Assembly: GCA_965204295.1 (NCBI GenBank)
Contig: OZ241973.1
Span: 3,410,001-3,474,000 of the forward strand
DNA from: JAWKWH01 sp965204295
GTDB lineage: Bacteria > Pseudomonadota > Alphaproteobacteria > Rhizobiales > Rhizobiaceae
Direction: 5' to 3'
Length of the DNA stretch: 64,000 bases
Part shown: positions 55,339 to 62,963 of the stretch, in pieces
Layout: every line of letters begins with the position of its first letter
How positions within the stretch are numbered: the first letter of the stretch is position 1
The notes under the pieces: model-generated
Told to the model about the DNA's origin: nothing
The model's database searches: none
Seen by the model: only the letters and a program-made list of their open reading frames with translations
Position numbers and translations under genes: made by a program

Positions 55339-55755
55339 ATGGTCGAACAAATGCACACGGCCGGCTGGTGGCCCGGCATCTACGAACCCCTGCGCGGTTT
55401 CGGGCGGAAAGTCGCCGATTGGATCGCACCGCGGTCCGATGCTTCCACGGATGAGGATTTTTATGAAATCAACATCGAACTGCCGGGTGTGAAGCCCGGC
55501 GATGTGGACGTGTCCGTTCACGACGGAAGCGTCATGATAAAAGGCGAGAAGCACTTCGAGCGCGAGAAAAAGGGCCGGACGTTCTTCTTCTCGGAACGCG
55601 AATATGGCTCGTTTCAACGCACGTTCCGTCTGCCCGCCGACGCCGACGCCGGCAAGATCGACGCGGAGTTCGGCAACGGCGTGCTGTGTCTGAAGATCGC
55701 CAGGGCCGTGCAGAAACGGTCCGAGGGCAGGAAAATCGACGTGCGGTCGGCCTGA
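55339..55755 (+). CDS. Hsp20/alpha-crystallin small heat shock protein
   Basis: 138 residues; the second of two adjacent ATGs (55339) is chosen since GGAGG (55328-55332) is then 6 bp away. The alpha-crystallin domain covers about residues 38-128: EDFYEINIELPGVKPGDVDV, SVMIKGEKHFEREKKGRTFFFSEREYGSFQRTFRLP (in part), AEFGNGVLCLKIA with the G-x-L motif (GVLCL in place of the usual GVL.I). The short N-terminal arm is rich in Trp (GWWPGIYEP, ADWIAP). It is an ATP-independent holdase. The FNR-like box upstream suggests an oxygen-linked rather than purely heat-linked control. Confidence 0.93.
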   Translation: MVEQMHTAGWWPGIYEPLRGFGRKVADWIAPRSDASTDEDFYEINIELPGVKPGDVDVSVHDGSVMIKGEKHFEREKKGRTFFFSEREYGSFQRTFRLPADADAGKIDAEFGNGVLCLKIARAVQKRSEGRKIDVRSA

Positions 55756-56077
55756 TGCGCCCGGGCGTCCGCCGAACCCGGCGGCCCGAAAACCGGACGG
55801 AGCGGATATTTTCCCGCAAATGACATCGACCGGCCAATCCTGACCGGTCATGTCCGGCGCGGGCGTGTTCCATCCTCGTTGACGCGGATCGAAACGGAAC
55901 AGTGAAGACGCATTCCGCCCGATGCCGCCGGCAGGCGGCATATACTCGCCAGCTCGCGGTCCGCGCGGTCGAAACCGGACAAATCATGGCGGGTAAACGC
56001 CGGACGACGGCGATTCTCCGACAGCGGGAACGGCGAAACCGTCTATAGATCGAAAATCCGCTTCGGCAAAAGGCGCC
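55756..56077. other. 322-bp gap between hsp20 and the MFS gene
   Basis: Just after hsp20 a CCGCCG-AACC-CGGCGG hairpin (about 55770-55785) could act as a weak terminator, but no T-run follows. A second inverted repeat ACCGGCCAATCCTGACCGGT lies near 55829. I see no coding frame on either strand that I can support. Confidence 0.45.
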
Positions 56078-57313
56078 ATGTCCTCCGTCCGCCCGCTGAT
56101 TCCCCTCCTGATCGCCGCCGGCATATTGCTGGCGGGCAACGGGCTGCAAGGCACGCTGATCGCGCTGCGCGGAGCGGCGGAAGGATTTTCGGCGTCGATC
56201 ATCGGCCTGATGGGAACGACCTATTTCGGCGGCTTCCTGATCGGATGCCTGACGATGCCGCGCCTGCTGCAATCGGTCGGCCATATCCGAACCTTCGCGG
56301 CCCTCGCCGCCATCGCCGCGTCGGCCTCGCTGGCGCTGGTTCTTCTGGTCGAACCGGTTATCTGGATGACGATGCGGTTCGTGACCGGGTTCTGCTTCTC
56401 GGGCCTGTTCATGACCGTCGATAGCTGGATAAATTCCGGCGTCTCCAACAAGGACCGCGCCGGCGTGCTGTCGATATACCGCATCGTCGACATCGTCGCC
56501 GTCACCGGTTCGCAATATCTGATTCCGGTCTTCGGCGCGGACGGTTTCACCATTTTCGCGATCATGGCGATGATGATCTGCCTGTCGCTGGTTCCGGTTT
56601 CGGTCGCCGACCGGTCAAATCCCGAACCGCCCGAGGCGTTCGGCCTCGACCTGAAATCGGTCTGGATCACCTCTCCGCTCGCCTGCCTCGGCAGCCTGGC
56701 CATCGGTTTGACCAACAGCGCCTTCCGGCTGGTCGGGCCGGTCTACGCTCAGAACATCGGTTTGTCGGTCGCCGATGTCGCGACATTCATGAGCGCCGGC
56801 ATTCTTGGCGGCGCCATTCTGCAATATCCCATGGGCTATCTGTCCGACCGCGGCGACCGGCGTTACGTATTGCTGATGGCGACGACCGGCGCCGTTCTCG
56901 CGGGCCTGGGCCTCACCTATCTGGCGGGTGATTCGCCCTGGCGCAATTTCATCGGGATATTCCTGTTCGGAGCGTTCTCGCTGCCGCTCTATTCGCTGGC
57001 CGCGGCGCACGCCAACGACCACGCGAAAAGAGGGCAGTTCGTGCAGGTGGCGGCGGGTCTGTTGTTTTTCTTCTCGCTTGGAGCGACCGTCGGACCGGCG
57101 ACCGCCGCCGCCTTTGTCGAGTTTGGCGGCCCGAAGCTGCTCTTCAACTACATCAGTCTCATTCATGCGCTGCTGATCTTCGCCACGATCTGGCGTATGC
57201 GGGCCCGCGCGGCGGTTCCGGTCGCGGGGCGCAGGCGGTTTTCCGGCCTGCTGCGCACATCGGCGTCCTTCAACAGGATCGCCCGCAAACCCGGCAGGGG
57301 GCGCGGCAAATAA
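56078..57313 (+). CDS. MFS transporter, YcaD-like
   Basis: 411 residues, twelve membrane segments, ATG at 56078. The early LRGAAEGFSASIIGLMGTTYFGGFLIGCL (in part) with FMTVDSWINSGVSNKDRAGVLSIYRIVDI in TM4-5 is the pattern of the YcaD-like subgroup of MFS proteins. MGYLSDRGDRRYVLL in the second half is the MFS loop motif. No substrate is known for this group. The basic C-terminal tail (RKPGRGRGK) is cytoplasmic. Confidence 0.88.
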   Translation: MSSVRPLIPLLIAAGILLAGNGLQGTLIALRGAAEGFSASIIGLMGTTYFGGFLIGCLTMPRLLQSVGHIRTFAALAAIAASASLALVLLVEPVIWMTMRFVTGFCFSGLFMTVDSWINSGVSNKDRAGVLSIYRIVDIVAVTGSQYLIPVFGADGFTIFAIMAMMICLSLVPVSVADRSNPEPPEAFGLDLKSVWITSPLACLGSLAIGLTNSAFRLVGPVYAQNIGLSVADVATFMSAGILGGAILQYPMGYLSDRGDRRYVLLMATTGAVLAGLGLTYLAGDSPWRNFIGIFLFGAFSLPLYSLAAAHANDHAKRGQFVQVAAGLLFFFSLGATVGPATAAAFVEFGGPKLLFNYISLIHALLIFATIWRMRARAAVPVAGRRRFSGLLRTSASFNRIARKPGRGRGK

Positions 57314-57373
57314 GTCCGGTCGGGATTCGAATCGGTTGCAGACAAACAAAATGTTTTTGTCTAATAGGCGCGC

Positions 57374-58534
57374 ATGGAATTGATCAGCACGACGACCGCG
57401 CTCCGGGACGCGGTATCCGAACTTTCCAGGTCCGAATTCATTACCGTCGACACCGAGTTCATCCGTGAAACGACATTCTGGCCGGAGTTGTGCCTGATCC
57501 AGATGGCGGCGCCGGGAACCGAAGCGATGGTCGACGCGCTGGCGCCGGGCCTCGACCTGGAACCGTTTTTCGGCCTGATGGGCGACGAGGCGGTGGTCAA
57601 GGTGTTTCACGCCGCGCGCCAGGACATCGAGATCGTTTTTCATCGCGGCGGCCTGATTCCGCATCCGGTGTTCGATACGCAGGTCGCGGCCATGGTTTGC
57701 GGATTCGGCGACAGCGTCTCCTACGATCAGCTTGTCCAGAGAATTACCGGCAATTCGATTGACAAGTCATCCCGCTTCACCGATTGGCGCCGCCGCCCGT
57801 TGTCGCAGAAACAACTGGCCTATGCGCTCGCCGACGTGACATATCTCATCGACGTCTACCGCCGCCTCGAAGCCGAATTGCGGCGCGAGAACCGCGCGCA
57901 TTGGCTGGAGGACGAGATGGAGGCGCTTACGGCGCGCGAAACCTACGACATCCGTCCGGAAGAAGCCTGGAACCGGCTCAGGAAACGATTGAGAAAGCCG
58001 GCGGAACTGGCCGTCATGCGATCCGTCGCCGCCTGGCGCGAGCGGGAGGCGCGGTCCCGGAACGTACCGCGCGGGCGCGTGTTGAAGGACGACGCGATTT
58101 ACGAGATCGCGCAACAACAACCGACGGACCCGGAAAAACTGAGCCGGCTGAGAACCATACCGCGTGGCCGGAAACGTTCGGGCGACGTCGCCGGCCTGCT
58201 GAAGGCGGTCAACGACGCGCTCGCGCTGCCGCGCGACCGGATGCCGAGCCCGCTCAAGCCGAAACGCCCGCCAAACGGCGCCGCCGCGGCGGCGGAACTC
58301 CTGAAAGTGTTATTGCGGATGACGTCGGAGGATTCGGGCGTAGCGGCCAGGGTTCTCGCCTCCGGCGACGATATCGACAAACTGGCCGCCGAGGGCGAAA
58401 AGGCCGACATTCCGGCGCTGAACGGCTGGCGTCGCGAAGTGTTCGGCGATCCCGCGCTAAAACTGATCCGTGGCGAGACCGCGCTTCGCTACAGGAACGG
58501 CAAGGTGGCGACGGAGGAATGCCGGCCGGGATGA
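57374..58534 (+). CDS. rnd: ribonuclease D
   Basis: 386 residues, ATG at 57374. DEDD exonuclease domain with ITVDTEFIRETTFWPELCLIQ (first Asp and Glu), VFHAARQDIEIVFH and a late KQLAYALADVTYLIDVYRRL with the conserved Tyr-x3-Asp; then an HRDC domain at about residues 210-290. It trims the 3' ends of tRNA and other small RNAs. The usual alphaproteobacterial neighbour is ppx; here the three Hint genes separate them. Confidence 0.96.
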   Translation: MELISTTTALRDAVSELSRSEFITVDTEFIRETTFWPELCLIQMAAPGTEAMVDALAPGLDLEPFFGLMGDEAVVKVFHAARQDIEIVFHRGGLIPHPVFDTQVAAMVCGFGDSVSYDQLVQRITGNSIDKSSRFTDWRRRPLSQKQLAYALADVTYLIDVYRRLEAELRRENRAHWLEDEMEALTARETYDIRPEEAWNRLRKRLRKPAELAVMRSVAAWREREARSRNVPRGRVLKDDAIYEIAQQQPTDPEKLSRLRTIPRGRKRSGDVAGLLKAVNDALALPRDRMPSPLKPKRPPNGAAAAAELLKVLLRMTSEDSGVAARVLASGDDIDKLAAEGEKADIPALNGWRREVFGDPALKLIRGETALRYRNGKVATEECRPG

Positions 58535-58568
58535 CCCCCCGCCGGCCCGGTGCGCCATGCGTATCGCC

Positions 58569-59540
58569 TCAGGCGGCTTTGCGCCGGGGCATGTAGGAGG
58601 GCGGTGCGATGCCGAGCGCCTCGCGAAGGTCGGGCGGAACGAGCCGGTGCGCCGATATGCGCGCAAACGGCATTTCCGCGATCAGACGGTCGGCCCCGGC
58701 GATTTCGAGATATTCGTCGTAATTGTCGAAGCCGGACCGGCCGACATAATCGATAAAGCTCTCCGCGGGAACGCCGTTGGCGACGACGCACTCGTGGTTC
58801 TCAAGCTCCACATGCCACCAGACGAATTTCGTCGGCATGTCCGAAAGCGGCAGGAAGCGGATTGGTGTTCCGTCCTCCGCCAGCGTGCCGGCGTTGATCA
58901 GCATATCGCCGAACAGCAGGGCGTGATCGGCGGTCACGGTCAGCGGTCTGTTCGGCAGGTCCGGGCCGAGGGCGCCGGCGTCGATGCGCACGGGCTTGCG
59001 TCCGAGTTCGACGCCGCGCGGGTTGGCGACGGTCTGCCGCGCCACCCAGATCGCCGGCGTCGACCTGCCGTCATGGGTCACGACCCGGTCGCCGGGTTTC
59101 AGGGTTTCGATGGCCTTTTCGCCGTCCGGCGTGGCGATCCTCGTTCCGGTCGCGAAGCAGTTGAAGACCTGCGCCCCGTTTCCCGTGTAGACCGACGTGA
59201 AGCCCCCTGCCGTCAGGGGCGCGAGGTTTGCGTCCGCCAGGTTGTAGGGGATGTAATATTGTGCTTCTCCGCCGCCGAACTGCCTGCCGCCGCCGCCGGA
59301 CTGCCTGCCGAAAATGGCGTAGGTCTCGCCTTCGAATCCGATCGTGTACCCCGTGAAGACGTTCTCGCGCGCCAAGAACGAGTCCGCGCCGACATCCAGG
59401 AGGCCGTCATCTCCGGAATTGACCATGCCCGATGATTGTTGCCGGATGGAGGCGGAAGTCCACGAGATGCTCCCGCCCGGCTGGTTGACGACATCCATGC
59501 CGGGTAGGCTTATAAAAATGTAATGAGAAAATGTAGCCAC
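58569..59540 (-). CDS. Hint-domain protein 1 of the islet
   Basis: 323 residues, GTG start at 59540 with AGGAGAC upstream. The N-terminal 127 residues are variable but keep SISWT, GDDGLLD, GYTIGFEGETYAIFG and YYIPY. A Hint (Hedgehog/intein, Hint_2-like) domain starts at Cys128 in NCFATGTRIATPDGEKAIE and continues with GDRVVTHDGRSTPAIWVARQ, the TADHALLFGDMLINA block and SFIDYVGRSGFDNYDEYLE. The N-C junction is where Hint proteins can splice or cleave, so the N-terminal part may be released. No signal peptide is visible. The C-terminus (LREALGIAPPSYMPRRKAA) differs from the other two copies. Function is unknown. Confidence 0.85.
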   Translation of the reverse strand: MATFSHYIFISLPGMDVVNQPGGSISWTSASIRQQSSGMVNSGDDGLLDVGADSFLARENVFTGYTIGFEGETYAIFGRQSGGGGRQFGGGEAQYYIPYNLADANLAPLTAGGFTSVYTGNGAQVFNCFATGTRIATPDGEKAIETLKPGDRVVTHDGRSTPAIWVARQTVANPRGVELGRKPVRIDAGALGPDLPNRPLTVTADHALLFGDMLINAGTLAEDGTPIRFLPLSDMPTKFVWWHVELENHECVVANGVPAESFIDYVGRSGFDNYDEYLEIAGADRLIAEMPFARISAHRLVPPDLREALGIAPPSYMPRRKAA

Positions 59541-59681
59541 GGGCCGTCTCCTTTCAGTCCCGGGGAGCGACCCGGCGGAAACCCGCGAGGCAAACGCCCC
59601 GGTCAGATGCCGGTTGCCCGACAGTCCGTCTTCACACCCATGCCGCCGATTTGGGAAACGGGCGCGTCATACTTCAATGGC
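59541..59681 (-). other. conserved 5' leader of Hint gene 1
   Basis: Region between the repeat pair and the Hint 1 start, clearly similar to the leaders at 60886 and 62510. It contains GGCAA (59589-59593) and TTGCC (59614-59618) facing each other around CCGG-CATCTGA-CCGG, a possible hairpin in the transcript. GGAGAC for translation lies at its end. Confidence 0.55.
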
Positions 59682-59713
59682 GACGCACCGCTTGATGACG
59701 ACGCCCCGCTTGA
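59682..59713 (-). repeat. short tandem repeat (about 2 units) in the leader of Hint gene 1
   Basis: Two degenerate 18-bp units beginning GACGCACCGCTTGATGAC and GACGCCCCGCTTGATGGG on the + strand. They are the minimal version of the arrays at 61017 and 62648 and stand in the same place, between promoter and conserved leader. Confidence 0.75.
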
Positions 59714-59718
59714 TGGGC

Positions 59719-59746
59719 ATTGTACGGCCCCGACACGGACCGTCAA
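59719..59746 (-). promoter_or_regulatory. sigma-70 type promoter of Hint gene 1
   Basis: On the minus strand TTGACG (59746-59741), 16 bp, then TACAAT (59724-59719). Transcription would start near 59712, at the edge of the repeat pair. Same geometry as the promoters at 61323 and 62839. Confidence 0.75.
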
Positions 59747-59848
59747 GGGGCCCTTCCGCACCCGGACGCCGGCGCGAGAAAAGAGCGCGCGCCCGCCGCG
59801 TCACGCCATGCGCCGGTCTTCAAACGCCTTTCAAACGCCCTTCGAAAC

Positions 59849-60051
59849 GGTTTTGAGGGGCCTTCGGGCGAAAACGCCGGACAGCGCCCTTGAGGGAGCG
59901 CCGCCGCCGTCTCCTTGCGTCAGGCGGCGGTTTTCCGGGGGGCGGCGATAAGAGGCCGCCGGGCGATGGCCGGCAATCCCCGCAACCCGTTCGCCGGCAA
60001 CAGACGCCGCGCCGATATGCGCGCAAACGGCATTTCCTTAATCAGACGGTC
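59849..60051. repeat. 203-bp direct repeat, copy A (3' end of Hint gene 2 and downstream)
   Basis: Identical over its whole length to 61461-61663, including 71 bp beyond the stop codon of the gene. Just outside it the copies differ by small changes or a 2-bp insertion. It shows recent duplication or gene conversion of the Hint cassette. Confidence 0.85.
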
Positions 60052-60885
60052 CGCGCCCACAAGGTCGAGATACTCGTCGTAATTGTCGAAGCCGGACCGG
60101 CCGACATAATCGATAAAGCTTTCCGCGGGAACGCCGCCATTGGCCAGAACGACCTCGTGGTTCTCAAGCTCCACATGCCACCAGGTGAATTTCGTCGGCA
60201 TGTCCTCAAGCGGCAGGAAGCGGACCGGGGTTCCGTCCTCCGCCAGCGTGCCGGCGTTGACCAGCATGTCGCCGAACAGCAGGGCGTGGTCGGCGGTCAC
60301 GGTCAGCGGTCTGTTCGGCAGGTTCGGGCCGAGCGCGCCGGCGTCGATGCGCACGGGCTTTCGTCCGAGTTCGACGCCGCGCGGGTTGGCGACGGTCTGC
60401 CTCGCCACCCAGATCGCCGGCGTCGACCTGCCGTCATGGGTCACGACCCGGTCGCCGGGTTGCAGCGTTTCGATGGCCTTTTCGCCGTCAGGCGTCAGAA
60501 TCGTCGTTCCGGTGGCGAAGCAGTTGGAGACATCGGCTCCGGTGGGGATGTAACCCGTCGAACTGCCCCTAACCAAGGGCGCGAGGTCATGCTGCGCCGC
60601 GTTGTAGGGGATGAAATAAGTGTCCGGTTCGACGGTGCCCGTACTACCGAAAATGGCGTAGGTCCGGCCTTCGTATTCGACCACGTACCCCGTGTAGACG
60701 ATGGGTGGGCTTACTCTTCCTAACTGGTCGACGTTTCGATCCAGAAGCCCATCGGGTCCGGAATCGACACTGGATGGTAAATTAACGGCGGCGCCATTAC
60801 TCCACGAGATTGAACCGTCCGGCCCGCCGGGGGTTACGTGCACGTTAGTTAACCGGATGACATGAGTGAATGATACATCAGCCAC
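59920..60885 (-). CDS. Hint-domain protein 2 of the islet
   Basis: 321 residues from the GTG at 60885, which aligns with the starts of the other two copies; upstream in-frame codons belong to the leader. The N-terminal 121 residues are largely different from copies 1 and 3 except for DGSISWS, GPDGLLD, YTGYVVEYEGRTYAIFG and YFIPY. From Cys122 (NCFATGTTILTPDGEKAIE) the Hint domain is nearly identical to the others. The C-terminus LLPANGLRGLPAIARRPLIAAPRKTAA (in part) is shared with copy 3. It probably self-processes at the N-C bond, as other Hint proteins do; the released part has no known fold. Function unknown. Confidence 0.85.
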   Translation of the reverse strand: MADVSFTHVIRLTNVHVTPGGPDGSISWSNGAAVNLPSSVDSGPDGLLDRNVDQLGRVSPPIVYTGYVVEYEGRTYAIFGSTGTVEPDTYFIPYNAAQHDLAPLVRGSSTGYIPTGADVSNCFATGTTILTPDGEKAIETLQPGDRVVTHDGRSTPAIWVARQTVANPRGVELGRKPVRIDAGALGPNLPNRPLTVTADHALLFGDMLVNAGTLAEDGTPVRFLPLEDMPTKFTWWHVELENHEVVLANGGVPAESFIDYVGRSGFDNYDEYLDLVGADRLIKEMPFARISARRLLPANGLRGLPAIARRPLIAAPRKTAA

Positions 60886-61016
60886 GAATAATCTCAACGG
60901 GGAACGCACCGGCGGAAAACCGCGGGCAGACGTTCCGGTCAGATGCCGGTTGCCCGACGGCCTGTCCTCACACCCATGCCACCGATAAGGAAACGGGCGC
61001 GTCATACTTCATTGGC
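60886..61016 (-). other. conserved 5' leader of Hint gene 2
   Basis: Similar to the leaders at 59541 and 62510. CGGGCA (60923-60928) and TGCCCG (60951-60956) are inverted to each other and enclose CCGG-CATCTGA-CCGG, so the RNA could form a two-step hairpin. Confidence 0.6.
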
Positions 61017-61317
61017 GACGCACCGCTTGGGCGACGCACCGCTTGGGCGACGCACCGCTTGGGCGACGCACCGCTTGGGCGACGCACCGCTTGGGCGACG
61101 CACCGCTTGGGCGACGCACCGCTTGGGCGACGCACCGCTTGGGCGACGCACCGCTTGGGCGACGCACCGCTTGGGCGACGCACCGCTTGGGCGACGCACC
61201 GCTTGGGCGACGCACCGCTTGGGCGACGCACCGCTTGGGCGACGCACCGCTTGGGCGACGCACCGCTTGGGCGACGCACCGCTTGGGCGACGCACCGCTT
61301 GGGCGACGCACCGCTTG
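61017..61317 (-). repeat. 16-bp tandem repeat array, 18 full units plus a partial one
   Basis: Unit GACGCACCGCTTGGGC on the + strand, repeated without change 18 times from 61017, then a last unit cut at 13 bp. It lies between the Hint 2 promoter and its leader, so the whole array would be transcribed as the 5' end of the mRNA. Since 16 is not a multiple of 3 and the unit has no stop codon, every frame on both strands is open; that openness is not evidence of coding. Confidence 0.95.
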
Positions 61318-61322
61318 ATTCC

Positions 61323-61350
61323 ATTATATGGCCCCGACACGGACGGTCAA
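61323..61350 (-). promoter_or_regulatory. near-consensus sigma-70 promoter of Hint gene 2
   Basis: Minus strand TTGACC (61350-61345), 16 bp, TATAAT (61328-61323), the last a perfect -10. The start point would fall around 61316, inside the first transcribed repeat unit. Confidence 0.85.
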
Positions 61351-61460
61351 GAGGCTTTTCCGCACCCGTCGGGACACGGCCCGGCGCGCCTTGGTCACGG
61401 ATTTCGACTCCGTGATTTGACGCCGGTCTTAAAGCGCCTTGCAAACGCCCTTCGAAACGC

Positions 61461-61663
61461 GGTTTTGAGGGGCCTTCGGGCGAAAACGCCGGACAGCGCC
61501 CTTGAGGGAGCGCCGCCGCCGTCTCCTTGCGTCAGGCGGCGGTTTTCCGGGGGGCGGCGATAAGAGGCCGCCGGGCGATGGCCGGCAATCCCCGCAACCC
61601 GTTCGCCGGCAACAGACGCCGCGCCGATATGCGCGCAAACGGCATTTCCTTAATCAGACGGTC
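61461..61663. repeat. 203-bp direct repeat, copy B (3' end of Hint gene 3 and downstream)
   Basis: Identical to 59849-60051. It covers the last 44 codons of Hint gene 3 and the flank after its stop. Confidence 0.85.
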
Positions 61664-62509
61664 GGCCCCCGCAAGGTCGAGATATTCGTCGTAATTGTCG
61701 AAACCGGACCGGCCGACATAATCGATAAAACTCTCCGCAGGAACGCCGCCATTGGCCAGAACGACCTCGTGGTTCTCAAGCTCCACATGCCACCAGATGA
61801 ATTTCGTCGGCATGTCCGAAAGCGGCAGGAAGCGGATCGGGGTTCCGTCCTCCGCCAGCGTGCCGGCGTTGACCAGCATGTCGCCGAACAGCAGGGCGTG
61901 ATCGCCCGTCACGGTCAGCGGTCTGTTCGGCAGGTCCGGGCCGAGGGCGCCGGCGTCGATGCGCACCGGTTTGCGGCCGAGTTCGACGCCGCGCGGGTTG
62001 GCGACGGTCTGCCGCGCCACCCAGATCACCGGCGTCGACCTGCCGTCATGGGTCATGACCCGGTCGCCGGGTTGCAGCGTCTCGATGGCCCGCTCGCCGT
62101 CCGGCGTCAGAATCGTCGTTCCGGTGGCGAAGCAGTTGAAGACCTGGGCATTGCTGGGCTGGAAACCCGTCGAGACGCCGCCCATGAACGCCAGGGTGCC
62201 GAGGTTTTGTCCCTGCTCGGGGTCATAGGGGATGTAATATCGCGCTCCTCCGCCGCTGAGCGGCCTGCCGAAAATGGCGTAGGTCTCGCCTTCGTATTCG
62301 ACCACGTACCCCGTGTAGGTGGTGGCATCGTTTAGGAACCAGTCGGTTCCGGCATCCAGGATGTCATCGTCTCCGGTATTGACGCTGAATCGTGGGTCCA
62401 CATTGTCAGTGGCAGTAAAAACAGTCCACGAGATCGACCCGTCCGGCCCGGAGGGGAGGGGCGTCGGCGAATTAATCTCAATGTAGTTGGGGAACTCTAT
62501 AACAGCCAT
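61532..62509 (-). CDS. Hint-domain protein 3 of the islet
   Basis: 325 residues from the ATG at 62509, with AGGAAAC upstream. The N-terminal 125 residues share with the other copies DGSISWT, GDDDILDAGTDWFL, YTGYVVEYEGETYAIFG and YYIPYDP, but otherwise differ. Cys126 (NCFATGTTILTPDGERAIE) begins the Hint domain, which carries VTGDHALLFGDMLVNAGTLAEDG and SFIDYVGRSGFDNYDEYLD (in parts). The C-terminal end is the same as in Hint protein 2. With the two other copies it forms a family of cassettes with variable heads and a constant Hint part. Function unknown. Confidence 0.85.
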   Translation of the reverse strand: MAVIEFPNYIEINSPTPLPSGPDGSISWTVFTATDNVDPRFSVNTGDDDILDAGTDWFLNDATTYTGYVVEYEGETYAIFGRPLSGGGARYYIPYDPEQGQNLGTLAFMGGVSTGFQPSNAQVFNCFATGTTILTPDGERAIETLQPGDRVMTHDGRSTPVIWVARQTVANPRGVELGRKPVRIDAGALGPDLPNRPLTVTGDHALLFGDMLVNAGTLAEDGTPIRFLPLSDMPTKFIWWHVELENHEVVLANGGVPAESFIDYVGRSGFDNYDEYLDLAGADRLIKEMPFARISARRLLPANGLRGLPAIARRPLIAAPRKTAA

Positions 62510-62647
62510 GGGTAGTTTCCTTTCAATCCGGGGAACGAACCGGCGGAAACCCGCGGGCAAACGTTCCATTAAGATGCCGGTTGCCCGACAATCCGTCTTC
62601 ACACCCCTGCCACCGATCGGGACACGGGCGCGTCATACTTCAATGGC
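62510..62647 (-). other. conserved 5' leader of Hint gene 3
   Basis: Similar to the leaders of the other two Hint genes. CGGGCAA (62554-62560) and TTGCCCG (62581-62587) form an inverted repeat. The segment GGCGCGTCATACTTCAATGG next to the array is almost the same in all three copies. Confidence 0.6.
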
Positions 62648-62833
62648 GACGCCCCGCTTGAGGCGACGCACCGCTTTGAGGCGACGCACCGCTTTGAGGC
62701 GACGCACCGCTTTGAGGCGACGCACCGCTTTGAGGCGACGCACCGCTTTGAGGCGACGCACCGCTTGGGCGACGCACCGCTTTGAGGCGACGCACCGCTT
62801 GGGCGACGCACCGCTTGGGCGACGCACCGCTTG
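62648..62833 (-). repeat. tandem repeat array of mixed 16/18-bp units, about 11 copies
   Basis: Ten full units and a partial one. Unit lengths in order are 17, 18, 18, 18, 18, 18, 16, 18, 16, 16 and a 13-bp end. The 18-bp form is GACGCACCGCTTTGAGGC and the 16-bp form is the unit of the array at 61017, so the two arrays are related and have exchanged units. Same location relative to promoter and leader as the other arrays. Confidence 0.93.
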
Positions 62834-62838
62834 ACCTC

Positions 62839-62866
62839 ACTATATGGGCCCGACCCAAACCGTCAA
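62839..62866 (-). promoter_or_regulatory. sigma-70 type promoter of Hint gene 3
   Basis: Minus strand TTGACG (62866-62861), 16 bp, TATAGT (62844-62839). Transcription would begin near 62832, at the array edge, as for the other two copies. Confidence 0.8.
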
Positions 62867-62963
62867 GGGGCCTTTTCGCAGCCGGACGCCGGCAAGGCGG
62901 GCCGCCCGTCGCGCATCTTGCGCGCCCGCAACCGCCGGCATGTCGCGGATATGAGTCCCGGCC

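Noticed and set aside
60968..61563. Long open frames with peptide repeats (GRRTAWATHRLGDAPL and similar) across the tandem array
   Set aside because: A 16-bp unit without stop codons leaves all six frames open. No ribosome site or start supports translation, and the frames end or begin in the leader at random places.
61017..62833. CRISPR array
   Set aside because: The units are 16-18 bp and directly adjacent, with no spacers and no cas genes.
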